Below are positions 6,926-8,744 of a stretch of 8,744 nucleotides of DNA, in pieces. The translations under genes were made by a program, and so were the position numbers. This DNA comes from CAYPPG01 sp964412555 (GTDB lineage Bacteria; Hinthialibacterota; Hinthialibacteria; Hinthialibacterales; Hinthialibacteraceae). The stretch lies in assembly GCA_964412555.1 (NCBI GenBank), contig CAYPPG010000132.1:1-8744 (forward strand). The letters are read 5' to 3'. Position 1 is the first letter of the stretch; the number at the start of each line of letters is the position of its first letter. The notes under the pieces are model-generated. The model was given only the letters and a program-made list of their open reading frames with translations. It searched no databases and was not told where the DNA came from.

Positions 6926-8623
6926 ATGGTAAAACCTCCTCGAAACGTCCTGGTTCTCGGTTCCGACAGCCGCAGTTTTCTATCGGTGGTTCGTTCATTG
7001 GGGCGAAAGAATCTGCGAATGCATGCTGCCGGATGCGGCAAAGATGTTCCGGCTTACTATTCCAAATATATTCAGGCAGTTCATTCCCTTCCGGATTATC
7101 GCGAAGGAGGGGAAGCCGAGTGGCTGCATGCTATACGGCACATTTTGCGTAAGGAAGATTTCGATTTGATCGTTCCGTGCGCCGATTCGTTTATTCTTCC
7201 TTTCCATATCCATCGGGAAGAATTGAGTACTTTTACCCAATTGGCGATTCCTGATGAAGATGTGTTTCCTTTTGCATTCGATAAGTGCAAGATGCACGAA
7301 CTGGTGTCCTCTCTCCATATCCCTTTACCGAAAAGTCATCTCTTTCAGCCGGGGGATGAATGGGCTTCTTCGATAGCACATTTTACATTTCCTCTGGTCA
7401 TCAAGCCGCAGCAGACATTCTCGCTGGAAAACTTGTCGCATCGGAATGATGTGCAAAAGGCTTATTCCGAATCCGAGTTTCATCGGATTGTGAACGAATT
7501 CGCTTCCCACAAATCCCTTCTCGTTCAAGAGTTCTTCACCGGCACCGGAATCGGTGTGGAAGTGTTGGTGGATCAGGGGAATATACTCTTCGCGTTTCAG
7601 CACCGGCGAATTCACGAGCCGCTGCATGGAGGCGGCAGTTCGTATCGAAAGAGCGTGCCTCTCGATGCGGAATTGCTGCAAGCAACACAAACCATCACTC
7701 AGGCGTTGAATTACACCGGACTGGGGATGTTCGAATATAAATATAATTTTCAAACGGGCGAGTGGATTTTTATCGAATTGAATGCGCGGGTGTGGGGATC
7801 ATTGCCGCTCGCTCTTGCTTGTGGAGCCGATTTTCCTTTTTATCTGTATCAGTTTTTAGTGGAAGGTCGAAAAGAATTTCCGGACACCTATAAAACCAAT
7901 ATCTATTGCCGGAATACGACGTTGGATTTGCGGTGGATGTGGCATAATCTGCGGGCCAACCGGAATGATCCGACATTGAATGCCCTTCCCCTGCATCGAG
8001 TCTTTCTCGAATTGTTCAATCCGATTTTGTTGCGGGAGCGAAACGACACATTGGTCCTCGACGATCCCAAACCGGCTTTCATAGAAGGCTATTTTTTGTT
8101 CCACCATCTGTTTACGAAAATGCGATATGCTTTGTGGCTGCGGTTTCTCCACATTCCGTTCATCCGCAAAATCATCTCACGAAACGTGCGGCAGAAACTC
8201 GATAAAGCACAAAAAATATTGTTTGTGTGCAAAGGAAATATCTGCCGCAGCCCATTCGCACAACGTGCGGCAGAGCAAATATTTAAAAACGATAAAGATA
8301 TTTCTTCTTCCGGCTATTATCCCGAAGAAAATCGCCCGTCACCTGAAACAGCGATTGAAGCGGCCTCCCAATTCGCAATCGATCTTTCCGCTCATCGCTC
8401 TTCAATCATCGATGAAACGAAAATGCAAGAAGCGGATATAATCTTTGTTTTTGACCGGGAAAACGATCACTCCCTGCGTACCCATTTCCCGTTCGCGAAG
8501 GGGAAAATCGAGTGGTTTGGCTTGTTATCTCAGAACGGCGCGATTGAAATCGAGGATCCTAACGGGAAGGAATTAGCGGATTTCCAGCAAGTTTATCAAA
8601 GAATCATCGAGATGATCAAATAG
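6926..8623 (+). CDS. ATP-grasp ligase fused to low-molecular-weight protein tyrosine phosphatase
   Basis: This 565-residue protein joins two enzymes. Residues 1-390 are an ATP-grasp carboxylate-amine (or thiol) ligase, of carbamoyl-phosphate synthase type: pre-ATP-grasp strand NVLVLGSDSRSF (7-18), nucleotide lysine in PLVIKP (156-161, K160), hinge region LVQEFF (199-204, E202), glycine loop HGGGSSYR (234-241), and metal ligands in FIELNARVWG (282-291, E284 and N286). Residues about 430-565 are a low-molecular-weight tyrosine phosphatase: FVCKGNICRSP with nucleophile C435 and R441, the HRSS segment at 490-493, and general acid D544 in the DP pair. Only two cysteines lie in this half, so it lacks the distal pair of arsenate reductases. 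A basic, aromatic linker (about 391-428) may contact the membrane. Both active sites look intact. The 14-base gap from the deacetylase supports joint expression. A likely role is attaching a carboxylate to a glycan amine under tyrosine-phosphate control, but that is inference. Confidence 0.88.
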   Translation: MVKPPRNVLVLGSDSRSFLSVVRSLGRKNLRMHAAGCGKDVPAYYSKYIQAVHSLPDYREGGEAEWLHAIRHILRKEDFDLIVPCADSFILPFHIHREELSTFTQLAIPDEDVFPFAFDKCKMHELVSSLHIPLPKSHLFQPGDEWASSIAHFTFPLVIKPQQTFSLENLSHRNDVQKAYSESEFHRIVNEFASHKSLLVQEFFTGTGIGVEVLVDQGNILFAFQHRRIHEPLHGGGSSYRKSVPLDAELLQATQTITQALNYTGLGMFEYKYNFQTGEWIFIELNARVWGSLPLALACGADFPFYLYQFLVEGRKEFPDTYKTNIYCRNTTLDLRWMWHNLRANRNDPTLNALPLHRVFLELFNPILLRERNDTLVLDDPKPAFIEGYFLFHHLFTKMRYALWLRFLHIPFIRKIISRNVRQKLDKAQKILFVCKGNICRSPFAQRAAEQIFKNDKDISSSGYYPEENRPSPETAIEAASQFAIDLSAHRSSIIDETKMQEADIIFVFDRENDHSLRTHFPFAKGKIEWFGLLSQNGAIEIEDPNGKELADFQQVYQRIIEMIK

Positions 8624-8630
8624 GAAGTCA

Positions 8631-8689
8631 TTGTGGTGCAGACCTCTGGTCTGCAGAATTTCAATGCAGACCAGAGGTCCGCACCACAA
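8631..8689. repeat. Long inverted repeat, probable bidirectional terminator or REP-like element
   Basis: Arms 8631-8655 and 8665-8689 are complementary at 24 of 25 positions around a 9-base loop (GAATTTCAA). The single mismatch sits at 8640 against 8680. Each arm also folds alone: GCAGACC-TCT-GGTCTGC on the left, and a near-identical form on the right. The element starts 7 bases past the stop of the ATP-grasp fusion, as the partial copy at 1-10 does past the kinase stop. The strong symmetric stem would work on both strands as a terminator or RNA stabiliser, but there is no clear T-run. A dispersed palindromic repeat family is the best label. Confidence 0.8.
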
Positions 8690-8699
8690 CATACTATAA

Positions 8700-8744
8700 T
8701 GTACCCCAAAATTTGGACAGGCATTTAAGGTGGGAAACCTCGAA
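8700..8744 (+). mobile_element. Possible left end of an IS3-family insertion sequence, cut by the window edge
   Basis: From 8700 the sequence reads TGTACCCCAAAATTTGGACA. It starts with TG and has the CCCCAAAA...TGGACA wording common in terminal inverted repeats of IS3-family elements, from memory of that family and not from a search. AAGGTGGG at 8727-8734 could be the ribosome binding site of a transposase gene starting just past 8744. No transposase code or opposite terminus is inside the window. It could equally be an isolated remnant. Confidence 0.35.

Noticed and set aside
6921..6926. TATAAT box immediately before the ATP-grasp fusion
   Set aside because: It overlaps the ATG itself (ATATAATGG), so a transcript from it would lack the start codon; it is most likely chance.
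7325..7753. 142-residue minus-strand frame within the ATP-grasp fusion
   Set aside because: It lies antisense to conserved ATP-grasp motifs and has no recognisable domain.
8211..8620. Arsenate reductase instead of phosphatase for the C-terminal domain
   Set aside because: The domain has only C435 and C440; the second cysteine pair needed by thioredoxin-linked arsenate reductases is absent, while the phosphatase DP acid is present.

Overview
The window (8,744 bases, moderate GC) carries four intact protein genes separated by spacers that hold hairpin-forming repeats. No rRNA, tRNA, CRISPR array or phage gene was seen. The organism looks like an uncultured Gram-negative bacterium with a repeat-rich genome. 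The hybrid kinase layout (MASE3-GAF-PAS-PAS-PAS, an HDFNN-type H-box, C-terminal receiver) is common in Desulfobacterota and other environmental phyla. The spacer palindromes are of a kind often met in environmental draft genomes. Neither point fixes the phylum.

Layout: bases 1-10 match the outer edge of a palindrome whose full copy lies at 8631-8689. Bases 18-3746 (minus strand) encode a 1,242-residue membrane-bound hybrid sensor kinase with no partner gene in the window. A divergent spacer of 409 bases (3747-4155) is AT-rich at its left and carries a compact cluster of three hairpins at 3943-4001. Three plus-strand genes follow: an Old Yellow Enzyme-type flavin oxidoreductase (4156-5631); after a 281-base spacer with a hairpin and a possible gene relic, a WalW-like polysaccharide deacetylase (5913-6911); and, 14 bases later, a 565-residue fusion of an ATP-grasp ligase with a low-molecular-weight protein tyrosine phosphatase (6926-8623). 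A 25-bp-arm inverted repeat sits just beyond that stop. The last 45 bases resemble the left end of an IS3-family insertion sequence cut by the window edge.

Working together: the deacetylase and the ATP-grasp/phosphatase fusion are closely spaced and probably co-transcribed. Both families recur in surface or exopolysaccharide clusters, so the pair most likely modifies a glycan or glycan precursor, and the phosphatase half may tie ligation to tyrosine-phosphate control of polysaccharide assembly. That is inference. The flavin oxidoreductase is separated from the pair by a hairpin and may be a separate unit. The kinase is divergent and its signal and target are unknown. The most unusual item is the ATP-grasp/tyrosine phosphatase fusion beside the deacetylase; the repeats are the second point of interest.
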